A stretch of 37,155 bases of DNA from Mikrocytos mackini. Lineage: Eukaryota > Endomyxa > Ascetosporea > Mikrocytida > Mikrocytiidae. The position numbers were made by a program, and so were the translations under genes. The stretch covers positions 1-37,155 of the forward strand of contig JASNJN010000218.1 in the NCBI GenBank assembly GCA_030180075.1. Direction: 5' to 3'. The notes under the pieces are model-generated. The model worked only from the letters and a program-made list of their open reading frames with translations, made no database searches and was not told where the DNA came from. How positions within the stretch are numbered: the first letter of the stretch is position 1; each line of letters begins with the position of its first letter. Positions 26,808-37,070 of this stretch are shown piece by piece.

Positions 26808-27862
26808 ATGGAGACAAACGACCCATCTACTAAACAAGACTTCAAGAACTAATTGAAAAGATAAACAGTGCAGGAATACAACTAAACTCGGAAGAAGGAA
26901 GATATAACTTCACCGAACTTTTTTCGTTAAATCAGTTTGATCTATTTTTTGTCATATCATTACCGGATAATGAATTTTATTACTTTTTACAAAAAATAAA
27001 AATAATAAAACCTTCATGGACGTGTTTTGATTGCGGCGCAAATTTAGAAAAATTGTATTTTTCGAGAAATAGTTCCCCGTTCTATCGGTGTAATAAACGA
27101 ACATGTTCAAGGCAAAAATTTTCCGCTTTTAAAAATTCAATTTTTGAAGATGCTAATTTGAGGCCCCAAAAACTGTTATTAATCGTTTATTATTTTTCCG
27201 TTATGCGGGTCCAAAGTGATGCCGAACAAACTTTAGATGCTGGGGACAAATTGGTACGTAGCATATATAAATATCTACGTTCGACCCTATTCTATTTTTT
27301 GCAAAAAACTTCGGTACCACTTGGGGGTGGAGATATTATTGTCCATATTGATGAAACCCCTATTACCAGACGCCATGGTGGAATCGGTCATACTTCCCGT
27401 TCAAATACCGTTTGGGTAATAGGGGCAGTCGATATACTAACGCGTAAAGTGGCTCTAGAATTTTTGCCGTCGCGGGGACACACACATATTTTGCCATTTA
27501 TTTTTAAATATATTTCGACAGGTGCAACAATTCATACTGATTCACATAAATCTTATGAAATTTTAAACCGTTTAGGTTATCAGCATTGGAGAGTAAATCA
27601 TTCCCAAGAATTTGTTTCAAATGATGGTATTCATACCAATCACATTGAAGGAATTTTTGGGAATATGAAAAAAATGAAAAGGCACTATTCATATAAATTT
27701 ATGGATGCTGAAAATTTGAATATTTTGTGTGCGGAGTGGATTTTTCGCTATTGTCATCAAGGTTTTAATAGGAGAAATAGCTTTGTTAAAATTCTGGTTA
27801 TATTAAGAGAATTATTCGAGGAAGCTATGTCAAAAGAATTCGATTCAATGTTTGACGAATGA
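26808..27862 (+). pseudogene. Merlin (IS1595/IS1016-type) transposase with one frameshift
   Basis: Merlin elements are cut-and-paste DNA transposons related to bacterial IS1016/IS1595. The main frame is open for 343 codons from 26834. It has an N-terminal zinc ribbon (CFDC at 27023-27034, then RCNKRTCSRQKF), the ISXO2-like DDE domain with HIDET (D at 27350), HTDSHKSY (D at 27539) and NHIEGIFGNMK (E at 27647), and a helical C-terminus. The first ATG in a plausible place, 26808 (METNDPSTKQDFKN), is in another frame and stops after 14 codons; a one-base change near 26830 would join them and give about 351 residues, the usual size. So it is nearly intact, disabled by a recent frameshift or read by frameshifting. 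All three catalytic residues are kept. Confidence 0.85.
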
Positions 27863-28329
27863 ATATTAAATTAAATATTATTATTATTTACATCCTTGTT
27901 ATATTTATTTATTACATTAATTTTATATATAGTTTATATTCAAGTGCTTTCTTATCAAAATAATATTCCCATAATATTTCATTAGTTCTTGTATTGCTTG
28001 GTCTTATTATTATTTCATAATTCTTTTTCAATTTCTATTATTCTTCGTTTGTTTTGCTCATTATATTTTGCCTGTCAATTTATTTTGGTTGCTTTTATGG
28101 TCCCTGTATAGTCGCCTTCTGTCGTTCCTTCTTCTTTTAATGTCTCTGTTTTCTTTGGTTGTCTTCATTATTATTTAAAATCCTATTTAAATCTCTTCTT
28201 AATCTTATTGTTCATTTCGTTCTTCGCATCATTGGTTCTCGGTTTGTCGGCGTGGTTCTTGGTTTCTGTTTTATTATGTATTATGGGTCAATGTTTGCTT
28301 TCTCTTCTACGTCTATGTGTAATGACCTC
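27863..28329. other. Spacer, right flank of Merlin
   Basis: No gene recognised. The stretch 28000-28330 is pyrimidine-rich on the plus strand. Its minus strand reads as Lys/Glu/Asn-rich codons with several stops, possibly decayed coding sequence of unknown origin. Confidence 0.4.
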
Positions 28330-28743
28330 AACTTCATTTTCCCTGAAAAAGTTGCATTTTTCCTGAAATTCTTACAATTTCCCTAAAATTATTTTGTTTC
28401 GAATAACTAATTACAGAATTTTACATGTTGTGATTTGAAATTTATACCATATATGTGCAGGATGATTATTTAACTGAAAATATAGTTTTTTCTTGGAATT
28501 TCTGTTTGTTTTTGCACCAATTTATAAAGTAATGAAAATATCTAGACCTGATTTTGTCTAAGTGTTGTTAGCAATTTTTGAAAAACCATCATAATTCATC
28601 TAAAATTAAATATAATTGAATTGGCGGATAAATTCAATTTGAAAATTTTGTTAATATAATTTATAAAATTAAAAAACGGCAAAAAATCAGGAAAAGTGTA
28701 AGAATTTCAGGAAAAATGCAACTTTTTCAGGCAAAATGAATTT
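28330..28743. mobile_element. 414-bp inverted-repeat element cutting a MULE gene
   Basis: The left end (28330-28380) and the right end (28693-28743) are inverted repeats of about 50 bp with a few mismatches, built around CCTGAAAAAGTTGCATTTTT and TCCTGAAATTCTTACA. The right edge coincides with the end of the minus-strand MULE frame, which stops there in mid-domain, so it appears to have been inserted into that gene. No target duplication is visible and the superfamily is unknown. Confidence 0.65.
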
Positions 28744-29771
28744 CAATCGAATTGTCTTCTTCGTAAATAAATTTTCAAAAATTTTATCACATGAAACCGA
28801 CAAAGATTCCGTTGACTATTCGGCAAATATTCTAATAAAACTTTGCGCTCAGACATGTCCTTATCAGTAATATAATATTTATTTATATTAGGATCATTGC
28901 CGGCAAAGTAATTTCTGAAAATTCTAGAAAGTAAATCGTATGATTCGTTCGCACACAAAAACCAGCCAAAAACTATTGTCCTTCGATTTTCATCAAGACC
29001 GACCATAATGAAGAATGACCATGATTTGTTTACAGTCTTAAAAGTGCTGTCCATTATCAAAAATTGGCCGAACTTTTCCCAATTAGTACGCATAATGTCA
29101 TCTTGGTAAAGAATACCTTCGAGCTCACCGTCTGCAGTAAGAAGTTTGGAAACATGGCCATGTTTCCTTAAAAACTCAATAGATAATTCTAAATCTTCTT
29201 TGTTTATATATTTCGTAATCTTATTTCCAATATCTTTAACATTAAACGGGTAACTATATTTCTTTACAAGGTTAAATGTTAGCTTGGATATCTTAGCGCC
29301 ACATTCATAACTGTCAACGAGTTGTTTAATTTCTTCTTCATCTAACTTGGGTTTTAACGGTGTGTTAATACAATAATCGGAGTGTTTGATAATGAAATGG
29401 CTAAAGTAAAGTCTATGGCTGTTCATGCAGCATTCAATGGAAATATAAGAGTTGCAAGAACCTGGAACGTTTTTGACGTGGTTTCTACAAGTCAACACCT
29501 TCTTGTAGTAAATAAGTGATTGTATATATCTTTTATGATATGCCGAATAGCCTGTGCGATTGATATACACTTGAAGCTTCTCTGAACTTTTTACAGAGAA
29601 TCCCAAGCCTTCTTCTTCGCAGTATTTATCAAGAAAAGTTTGTAACTCCATGTAAGTGCTAAAACGAGCAACTTTGAAGATTTCCGAAAGTCGCTCTTCT
29701 TTTTCATTCGCAGGGGTACTATTTGATTGGTAAATAGATGTAAGTGTTAGTAAGGGTGTTAAATGTTGCAT
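28744..29771 (-). pseudogene. MULE transposase, C-terminally truncated
   Basis: Mutator-like transposases carry a DDE catalytic core often preceded by a zinc-binding FAR1/FLYWCH-like module. From ATG 29771 this frame encodes about 342 residues. A Cys/His-rich N-terminal module contains CRNHVKNVPGSCNSYISIEC, then H and HSDYC further on. The MULE domain follows, with QFLIMDSTFKTVNKSW (D at about 241), FGWFLCANESYD, YYITDKDMSERK (D at about 303) and LCRFHVIKFL. It then ends at the inverted-repeat element at 28743, before the catalytic Glu region and the C-terminal SWIM domain. The remaining frame has no stops, so truncation looks recent. A TTG-started extension to 29834 is in frame but unlikely to be used. 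It is divergent to the MULE gene starting at 29901, 129 bp away. Confidence 0.8.
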
Positions 29772-29900
29772 ATTTGTGTAGTAAGTTAATTTAAGCGCTT
29801 TTGAAGTCAGGATGTGGTTAGAAAAAATTTTCAAAATTTTAAATTTCCAAAAAGTCTGATTTAAACAAAACTATGCACATAGCAAACTAAAATATATTAC

Positions 29901-32078
29901 ATGATCGCAACAACAAATAATATACCGGAAAACATAATCAATAACAGAAAAAACAAATCTAGAATGTATATAAACTTTCAAAATGGGGTGGATTTAGTCA
30001 AAACCGATAATGGGGCCTCTGCTGTTACTTTAGCCAAGAATCTTCATATTATTACAAAGAACACAATTCCGAAAGACACATATTTAACCTCTAAGTTCAT
30101 ACACAACCGTTTTGCTAAAGATATGAAAAAAATTAAACAAGATTATGAAAACTACTACAAAACTTTAGAACAATCCAATACCTTAAAGATGATTCCGACC
30201 AGACATGAGCATTTTCGACGATTTTCGGACCCGACCCGACCCGAAACGGGTCGGGCGGGCTCGGGTCGAAAATGAAAATCATTTTGGTAGTAAAATTTTT
30301 GAATTTCTGGAAAATATTGATCAAAATAGTGTTATAAAAGTTGGCAAATCGACATTTTGCTTACGGCCAAATAAAATAGTCCCTTCGAGTATAGTTTATT
30401 TCACTTATCTAAATCTTTGAATGGGTTTAGTAAGTTTAAAAGGTGATATTATTAATAATTTTGGTCTTTCGTGATTTGTTGAGAATTTTTGGCGATTTTT
30501 GGACCTTCTTCCGCCCGAACCCGACCCGATCGGGTCGGGTTCGGGTGGGCGGGTCGGGTACGCTCATGTCTGATTCCGACTAACAACTTATTTATCAAAT
30601 ATTACCAAAATACAACAATGGCAAAGTTGTATCGTGCATATGGGGATATAGTTTTTCTTGACAGTACTCATAATTTGATAGACACAAAAGAGACTACAAT
30701 GTTCTGGTTTGTAATCGACGGCGAGGGACTAACAGCGCCTGTATTATTTGCGATACTACCAGACGAAACCTCGGATACTATTGAAGCTTTAATTACTCAT
30801 ATTAAAATGTCATTTCCATCTGTACGACCAGAAACTTTTATGACTGATAAGGATTTGGTGTTTAGGAAACTATTAAAAAGAATGTTCAAGGACAGTAAAA
30901 TGCTGCTCTGTTTCTTCCACACCATACGAGTTCTTTATGTTAAGTTTCTAAGCTCTGTAAAAAAACAAAAAAAAGATGATAAGGATTTCTATTTGAAGCA
31001 CTTCAGGGGTGTTGTTTATCCAAAGAACGAAATATCTTATTACAACTCGTTGAACAACTTACCCGCTGATTTTTTAAAAGTATTTTAAAATGAACTGGAA
31101 TCCTATAAAAGACGAATGGGTACGAGCATTTAAACCTGAAATTTTCAGACTTGATAAGAACACCAATAACACTTGTGAATGATACTTCTCTAAGATAAAA
31201 AGAAAATAGGTAAACGGAAGGAATTAAAAGAATTTTCTTATAAGTCAACAGATTATGTCGATACACAATTTAATACATCACTAAGAACATACCTAGTAAG
31301 ATATATTAAACAAAAGAAGCATGTCTTTATTAACGATAAACAACAGGAATTCAAATTGTATTTCGTTTGGAAACTTACAGTATATGGATGGTCTTTACTA
31401 CAAAAACAAATTGATAAGATTGACGAAGAAATGTATTTAGGAGATGGAGATAAATGTAACCTTTGTCCTATGACTGTAATAAACAAACTTCCCTGCAAAC
31501 ATTTGATTATGCGTTTTAATTTTGATATAAACAAATTAGAACCGTATAAAAGCATAAGGTGGTATAAAACAACAATGTTAGAGGCTATGGGAGATAAAGA
31601 TAGTTCTGTTATTGTGGACGCTATAAAGTTTTTGTCACTAAGAAATCATGATGCACTAAAGAATAAGATTGCAGAGAAACTTAAGAAATCCAAACATTGT
31701 ATTACTAAATCGGAAAAGACAGTCTTTTCCCCTGTTGATCTTAATACGGAGCATTTGAACAACAAATTTATAAGGAGAGGAGACACTTGCCGGGAAGAGA
31801 CTCTTAAAAATGATTTAATACAAACAGATCATAGTTTTAAGAAAACACATATAGGGTACTTTGACGATATCGATGCTGAATGTGATCAAATGGTTATAGA
31901 TGAAATGATTAATGGGAATTTTACAGCCGAAGACTTTGAAAAAATACGAGGAGACTTTACTGTGTTAAAGAAGAAGTTGTTTTTTGCTTTAAACGATGAA
32001 ACCCTTAAAGTTAATGACAAAATGATAGATTTTCTAAAGGAAACATTCAGCAAATTGGAAACTTTAACTATAAAATAA
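29901..32078 (+). pseudogene. MULE transposase with SWIM finger, split by a MITE and decayed
   Basis: The frame starts at ATG 29901, runs about 100 codons, is interrupted by a 373-bp MITE (30200-30572), and resumes in the same phase because the insert plus its 8-bp duplication is 381 bp. Past the MITE come the MULE core IVFLDSTHNL (D at 30660), FMTDKDLVFRKLLKRMF (D at 30846) and the MLLCFFHTIRVL block. A stop at 31086-31088 and a shift follow; NWNPIKDEWVRAF and NTNNTCE are found in another frame with further stops. From 31356 a long frame resumes with a SWIM-type zinc finger (CNLCP then LPCKH, 31455-31502) and a charged tail. It is therefore inactive, with at least two lesions besides the MITE. 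Its sequence is clearly different from the MULE on the other strand. Confidence 0.85.
30200..30572. mobile_element. 373-bp GC-rich hAT-type MITE inside the MULE gene
   Basis: The terminal inverted repeats CAGACATGAGC and GCTCATGTCTG are perfect over 11 bp, and the insertion is flanked by a perfect 8-bp duplication ATTCCGAC (30192-30199 and 30573-30580). Subterminal arms are packed with CCCGACCCGA / TCGGGTCGGG repeats, very GC-rich against the AT-rich host DNA; arrays of CGGGT are common near the ends of hAT-type non-autonomous elements. It introduces a stop at 30273-30275 in the host gene. Confidence 0.9.
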
Positions 32079-32970
32079 TGCAATATATTTTACTATGGTG
32101 AATTATCATGGATATAGAGTTTTAATTAAAAAAATTTAACTTGTAAAATTTAATTTTATATAATTAATTATAATCAGTTCGTACAATAAAAAAATTTTGT
32201 GCGCCTCCCCAAGGGCCGGGAAGAGGAGGCGCTCCGCTAAACATTTGCGAAGTTCCAATCGTCAATATTCTTCTACTCAAAACCCCGGAATTTGAATATG
32301 TAGAAAAACTAGATCGGTATTTTTGTATTATTACCTTACACCACCCGGATCTTCAGTCGCATCCTAACGATTTGTGTTTAATGAATCATAGTTCTCAGTT
32401 TGCATCCAAACATTAAATCTTTCTTCATAAATATTTTTAAAAAATAGAATTTCTATTTCAAAAAAGTTGGATGTCCAACAAAAAAATTAGTTATAAAATT
32501 AACTAATGGATTAGTTAACATTATTAAACCAGAAGTCTTCTTGTCTTATATTTTCTTTTAATATAATTGGGACATTAACCCTATTACAAACCATGGTCTT
32601 CTTTATGGTTTTTGTTAAATCAAAACATTTTCTCGTGTAATTGTATAACTACTGTATTGATCTATTTCTTTTGCATTTATCAAACTGGTACACAATTTCA
32701 TTGGTAAGATACTTTGTTTGGATTTTATTTCTTAGGAGGATTATATTGAGAAGCAATTCGTATATAATTGTTTGCCTTTCATAGGGAAAACGGCGAAAGT
32801 TTCTGAACTTCGTGTGTATATGTGGGCTAAATTAGCTTGATTTTGATCTCTAGCTAGGTATGTTGTCGAAATGATGGTATGTCTTGCTCTTATACACCCA
32901 GGTTGTCATTTATTAAGAGCTGGGTTTGAAGTACGTAATATCAAGTTTCCTATAGCGGATAAGTTGAAAC
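32079..32970. other. Spacer with GC-rich hairpin and an ATG-less open stretch
   Basis: No gene supported. A hairpin GCGCCTCC...GGAGGCGC lies at 32201-32232. Right after it an open frame to 32416 (NICEVPIVNILLLKTPEFEY and onward to SSQFASKH) has no ATG near its start and no match I know. The rest is AT-rich. Confidence 0.4.
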
Positions 32971-33150
32971 TAGAGTTCCCAAAATTCTCGAACCTAAAAT
33001 TTATCGAGAATCGAGAAACGGATTTATGGTCATATTTCCCGGGAAATGAGAAAAAATTCTCTGAATTCTCGAAAATTTTCGAGAATTTTAGACATAAAAA
33101 GTCCAGTTCCCGGGATTCGAGAAATCGATTCCCGGGAATTGGGAACTCTA
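32971..33150. mobile_element. 180-bp hAT-type MITE, copy 2
   Basis: Same family and same length as the element at 3509-3688, in the opposite orientation, about 96% identical by eye. Terminal repeats TAGAGTTCCCAA / TTGGGAACTCTA are intact, and the perfect 8-bp duplication GTTGAAAC flanks it at 32963-32970 and 33151-33158. This defines the family as hAT-type. Confidence 0.93.
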
Positions 33151-33396
33151 GTTGAAACACTTTGCCCGTAGATTTCTTAACGCTTTCGAGGTAAAGAAAT
33201 GTGCATGCCATGTGTTTAGAAAATTAAATTTTTGATATTTTAAAAACGTTTTACTATTTTATAACACTTCCTAGCATTCTATAAATTCAGCAAGACGGTT
33301 AGGACATTATAGTATAACCAGCATTTGAAAACTTTAGACTTTTGTGCAAAATTAAACTTTTTACAAAACCGACTTGTAATTCATAACACATGATGT
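33151..33396. other. Short AT-rich spacer
   Basis: Nothing recognisable between two mobile elements. Confidence 0.4.
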
Positions 33397-33405
33397 AAAT
33401 AATAA

Positions 33406-34382
33406 GGCTCAATTGAAAAATGCCACAAAAATTGAAAAACGCCACAAAAATGGAAAAATGCCACAAAATTGAAAAATAGCACAAATTTGACGTTTTGATT
33501 GTCCCAGAAAATAACCATGCTCAGAAAAAAAATTTTTGAAAACAGCAAATTTGTTTTTCAGGCAATAAATTTATGGAAAAATATTATCTAACATTTTTTA
33601 TCTCAGAAAATTAGTATTATTTTCCATTCTCAAAAAAATTTTTTGAACCCAACAAAACTTTTTTTATTGCCCAAAAACACGTTTTTATCATTTTTTAAAC
33701 ATTTTTGAAAAAAAAAATTTTTTTGAAATTTTGTATTTTTGGTTAAAAGTCACCTCAAAAATTTTACTAAATGAACCCGAAATTTTTTTCAGGAATTTTT
33801 TTAGAACCTTGTAAAAGCATGATCTCAAAGAAAAAGCATTTTTGAAAAAAAATTCCGAAAAATATTCGCTGTATTGATACCTCAGGAATAGGGGTATAAT
33901 ACACCATTATTTAATTTTTAATATTAAATCGATCATAATATTTTCAAAATTTTTTAAAAGTTTGTTTTTGTAGATCTCTTGAAAATACACGTGTTAAAAA
34001 AATTTCCAAAAAAATTCTCAAAAATTTTTGTGTTTTTGAACTTCAACTTTTTTGAAAATTTCCTTGATGCGCCCCTTAAAAATCCAAAAAATTTTTTTTT
34101 CAAAATTGTTTATAAAGTGATAAAAACGTGTTTTTGGTCAAAAAATTTTTTTTCATGTTCGAAATTTTTTTTTGAGAATGGAAAAAAATATTAATTTTTT
34201 GGGGGAAAAATGTTTGGAAGCGTTTTTCCATAAAAATTTTGCCCGAAAAATAATTTGTTGTTTTTAAAAAATTTTTTTTTCTGAGCATGGCTATTTTCCG
34301 GGGCAATCAAAACCGAAAATTTGTGGCATTTTTCAAAATTTTGTGGCATTTTTCAATTCGTGTGGCATTTTTCAATTCAACC
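33406..34382. mobile_element. 977-bp MULE-type MITE with long inverted arms
   Basis: Arms of roughly 300 bp pair across the element. The outer ends are GGCTCAATTGAAAAATGCC and the near-complement of GGTTGAATTGAAAAATGCC (17 of 19). Within each arm a unit close to ATTGAAAAATGCCACAAAA is repeated three to four times. A perfect 9-bp duplication AAATAATAA lies at 33397-33405 and 34383-34391. Long terminal repeats with 9-bp duplications are typical of Mutator-like elements. The interior is runs of A and T without a gene. Confidence 0.85.
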
Positions 34383-34478
34383 AAATAATAATATAAGCAA
34401 TCAGAATCCATATTCACATAACAATATAATACTCAAATCAATTATAATACTTTAAATGGTGTATACAAAAGAAAAAAG

Positions 34479-34573
34479 AGAGTGGATTTTTTTGGAGCTG
34501 GAAAATTTGGGCTGTAATTTTCCAGCCCAAGCCGATTTTGGGCCTGAATTTTCCAGCCCAAAAAATTCACTCT
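34479..34573. mobile_element. 95-bp miniature inverted-repeat element
   Basis: AGAGTGGATTTTTTTGG with GCTGGAAAATT after it on the left is mirrored on the right, and the copies of TTTTCCAGCCCA inside add pairing. The flanks gaaaaaag and gataaaaa agree at 6 of 8 positions. Terminal AGAGTG resembles hAT ends with the first bases lost. Confidence 0.5.
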
Positions 34574-34796
34574 GATAAAAACACGTTCAAAACACATTCA
34601 TGATACAACGAATCAATTCATACCACAGAAAAATTCAATCATAATTATTTTTTACATTTCACATTTTACAGACATAAAATTTATTTTTTATACACATTAT
34701 TTGGATGTTTAACACAATAAATAGAGTTAAGGGTGAAAATTAAATCCCCTTCAAGTTTAGATGTTTCGAAAACATTTTTATGAGTATTGTTATTAT

Positions 34797-35000
34797 TAGG
34801 GGCGGCAAATATGTGATTTGGTACAAATCATATATTTTCATCAAATTTCTGGAAAATTTTCACCCATAATTATCCCGATTTTATGAAATTCATATATTTT
34901 ATCCTTTTGAAATTTTTGAAATTTCAAAATTATGAGATTTTAACTAAAATCATATATCGTCATATATTTTGCGATTTTTTGTCATATATTTTCCGCCCTA
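34797..35000. mobile_element. 204-bp hAT-type MITE
   Basis: The ends TAGGGGCGGCAAATATGTGA and the complement of the right end, TAGGGCGGAAAATATATGA, are terminal inverted repeats fitting the hAT pattern. A perfect 8-bp duplication GTTATTAT flanks it at 34789-34796 and 35001-35008. No coding capacity; CATATATTTT motifs recur inside. Confidence 0.88.
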
Positions 35001-35008
35001 GTTATTAT

Positions 35009-35539
35009 CGTACAAAATTCATGTTTTTAGTTTTCTAAAATGGAACTTCGCCACTATGATTTACAATTTCAAATTTTCACATATTCGAAAGTTTAGGGCT
35101 TATAAATGAATGTTATTTATTCAAAAAGAAACATTTTACTGTTTCCAAAACACAAATTTTGTATAATTAGTATAACATGGGGTTTAAAATGGTGGGTAGC
35201 GACAAATTTTAAAATGCATTTTTATTTATATTTATTATCATGAAAAATTTTGAAATCTAGATGGTAACCCCAATTTTTCTAAATATCAATTTGAACACTT
35301 TTGCTCGATTAAATACCTCCACACACAGCTAATAATAAATTACCTGTTACCCGGGTGAATTTGAAAATGGTTTTTTAGGAAATTTTTAAAAACGTCGAAA
35401 TATTACGAAATCTTTTATTAATGTTCAGAAAATTAATATAAAGCATACACTAATGTTAAATACGCGCGTATCATAATTTCTGCAGAAGTTTATTGGTTGT
35501 TGTCTTGTATGTTGGTTGAATAATACCATTATTTGGGAC
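35009..35539. other. AT-rich gene-free stretch
   Basis: No gene or clear repeat seen. Confidence 0.5.
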
Positions 35540-35623
35540 TCAAGTTCCCAATTCCCGGAAATGGATTTCTAGGTTCCCGATAATTGGACTTCAAAATACA
35601 TTTCTCGGAAATTTATAACTCTG
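35540..35623. mobile_element. Decayed, shortened relative of the 180-bp hAT MITE
   Basis: The left end TCAAGTTCCCAATTCCCGGA matches the TAGAGTTCCCAATTCCCGGG end of the 180-bp family at most positions, and the right end AACTCTG recalls GAACTCTA. The interior is reduced to about 84 bp in total with TCTCGGAAAT remnants. No clear target duplication. Confidence 0.55.
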
Positions 35624-36366
35624 TTTTGAGCCATATTGTCACAAAAGTATAAAGTTAATGATATCCAATTTATTAAAATGAAAAACAACAGAATGTTAGA
35701 TAAACGATATATTGGAAACTCATATGTCAAATCCTTTATTTTCGATAAGATTGGGATTAGAATTAATTTGATTAAGTATAAACATATTTTTCTAGATATA
35801 CGTAGAATATATAGGCACACCTTTGTTTTATTAATGGTAGATTGTCTATTAAATTCGAAATACGCATATAGATAACAAATTTATTTATCTACTTTACACC
35901 CAAATAAGTAAATGTTCCATTTTATGCAAAAATCCGACATATTGAAATTTTACTACATTAGTAACTACAACACATGGGCATATTTTGTTAAATAAATCGA
36001 TTTTAGGAATTACGATACAATTTCTCATTGTTCAAAACCTAAATTTATAAATTATATCCATTAAGTATAATTTATCACATTACAAACATTTTAGTATCAA
36101 TATTCTTTCAAATGTATATGCCGATATATTTGATTTTAATGAGACCCTTTATACTTTAAAACAAATTCGAAATCATAGGTTAATCTTTTGTTTTCAAAAT
36201 AAAAATCTAAATAAACGGAATTTGGGCAATTACATTAGAATTTGAGATAAATCGAAAATATAATCATTAAGTACGGGCCAAAAATTACTTTGCAAGTGTT
36301 ACTTTTCCTGGAAATATTAAATATAACCATTACAAGCATTACACGCAAAGTTGTTACGGTTTTAAC
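35624..36366. other. AT-rich gene-free stretch
   Basis: No gene supported; open stretches on both strands around 35640-35870 lack any recognisable feature and overlap each other. Confidence 0.5.
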
Positions 36367-36870
36367 CATAGATGGGCATTTACCAGTCAATATTGACTAA
36401 TAAGTCAATGTAATACACTTTTTAACAAATTTTTTAGTCTTTTTAATCATTTGCCAAAAACCGAAATTGATAATGGGGTCCAAAAAATTCCTAAAAAATG
36501 ACCCCCTGTTTCTAGTCTTTTAAGGAGTTTTTTTACCCTAAAATTAGTCAATCCTGTTTTTAGCAAAAGTTTTCAAAACTTAATTTATGTAAAACGTTTA
36601 GGAAATAGGTACTAGTGCACTAACCAGATCTTGTTAAAGGTGTTGTTAAACAAAAATGGTGTTTTTACACTTTGAAGTTATCGCTTCTAAAACACGATTT
36701 TTTATTCGAAGATCAGTTGACTGGCAAAAATAGTTTTTCGCAAATTTTATTTTTTGACGAAATCTCCGATTTGCCAAAAAATGAAAATTAGCAGATCCTC
36801 CATTTTGCCAAAAAACTTTTTAACCTCGAAAATTATTTAGCGAATGACTGGCTAAAAATGCCCATCTATG
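36367..36870. mobile_element. 504-bp hAT-like MITE
   Basis: Perfect 15-bp terminal inverted repeats CATAGATGGGCATTT / AAATGCCCATCTATG are flanked by a perfect 8-bp duplication GTTTTAAC (36359-36366 and 36871-36878). Subterminal CCAGTCA and TGACTGG continue the pairing. No coding capacity; TTTGCCAAAAA motifs recur inside. The 8-bp duplication and ATGGGCA ends fit hAT. Confidence 0.85.
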
Positions 36871-36878
36871 GTTTTAAC

Positions 36879-37070
36879 CACCNNAATGAGTCCTTAAAAT
36901 TTTTTGGGTGCTTTTTCAAATTAGAATTTACCATGAATATTTTGCTTATTTTATTTCCGGTTTTTTACAGAATTTAATTTATTGTGTCATTGGTATGGAA
37001 TGTTGGAGTTTTAACGTCCAAGATTGAATTTATGAAAATAACTATGCCCTATAAAACTGGTTTACTTTGA
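36879..37070. other. Short spacer with ambiguous bases
   Basis: Two Ns at 36883-36884; otherwise AT-rich with nothing recognisable. Confidence 0.4.

Noticed and set aside
26808-26860. Programmed frameshifting in the Merlin gene
   Set aside because: No slippery heptamer with a stimulatory structure is evident; a simple one-base loss in the A-rich TAAACAA stretch is the more economical explanation.
30205-30420. Open stretches with Pro/Arg-rich translations
   Set aside because: They are translations of CGGGT arrays in the 373-bp MITE, not a gene.
33979-34306. Phe/Lys-rich open stretches on both strands
   Set aside because: They are translations of A and T runs inside the MULE-type MITE.
33406-34382. 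CRISPR-like array from the GCCACAAA repeats
   Set aside because: The units are contiguous with no unique spacers and mirrored at the other end of the element, in a eukaryotic context.
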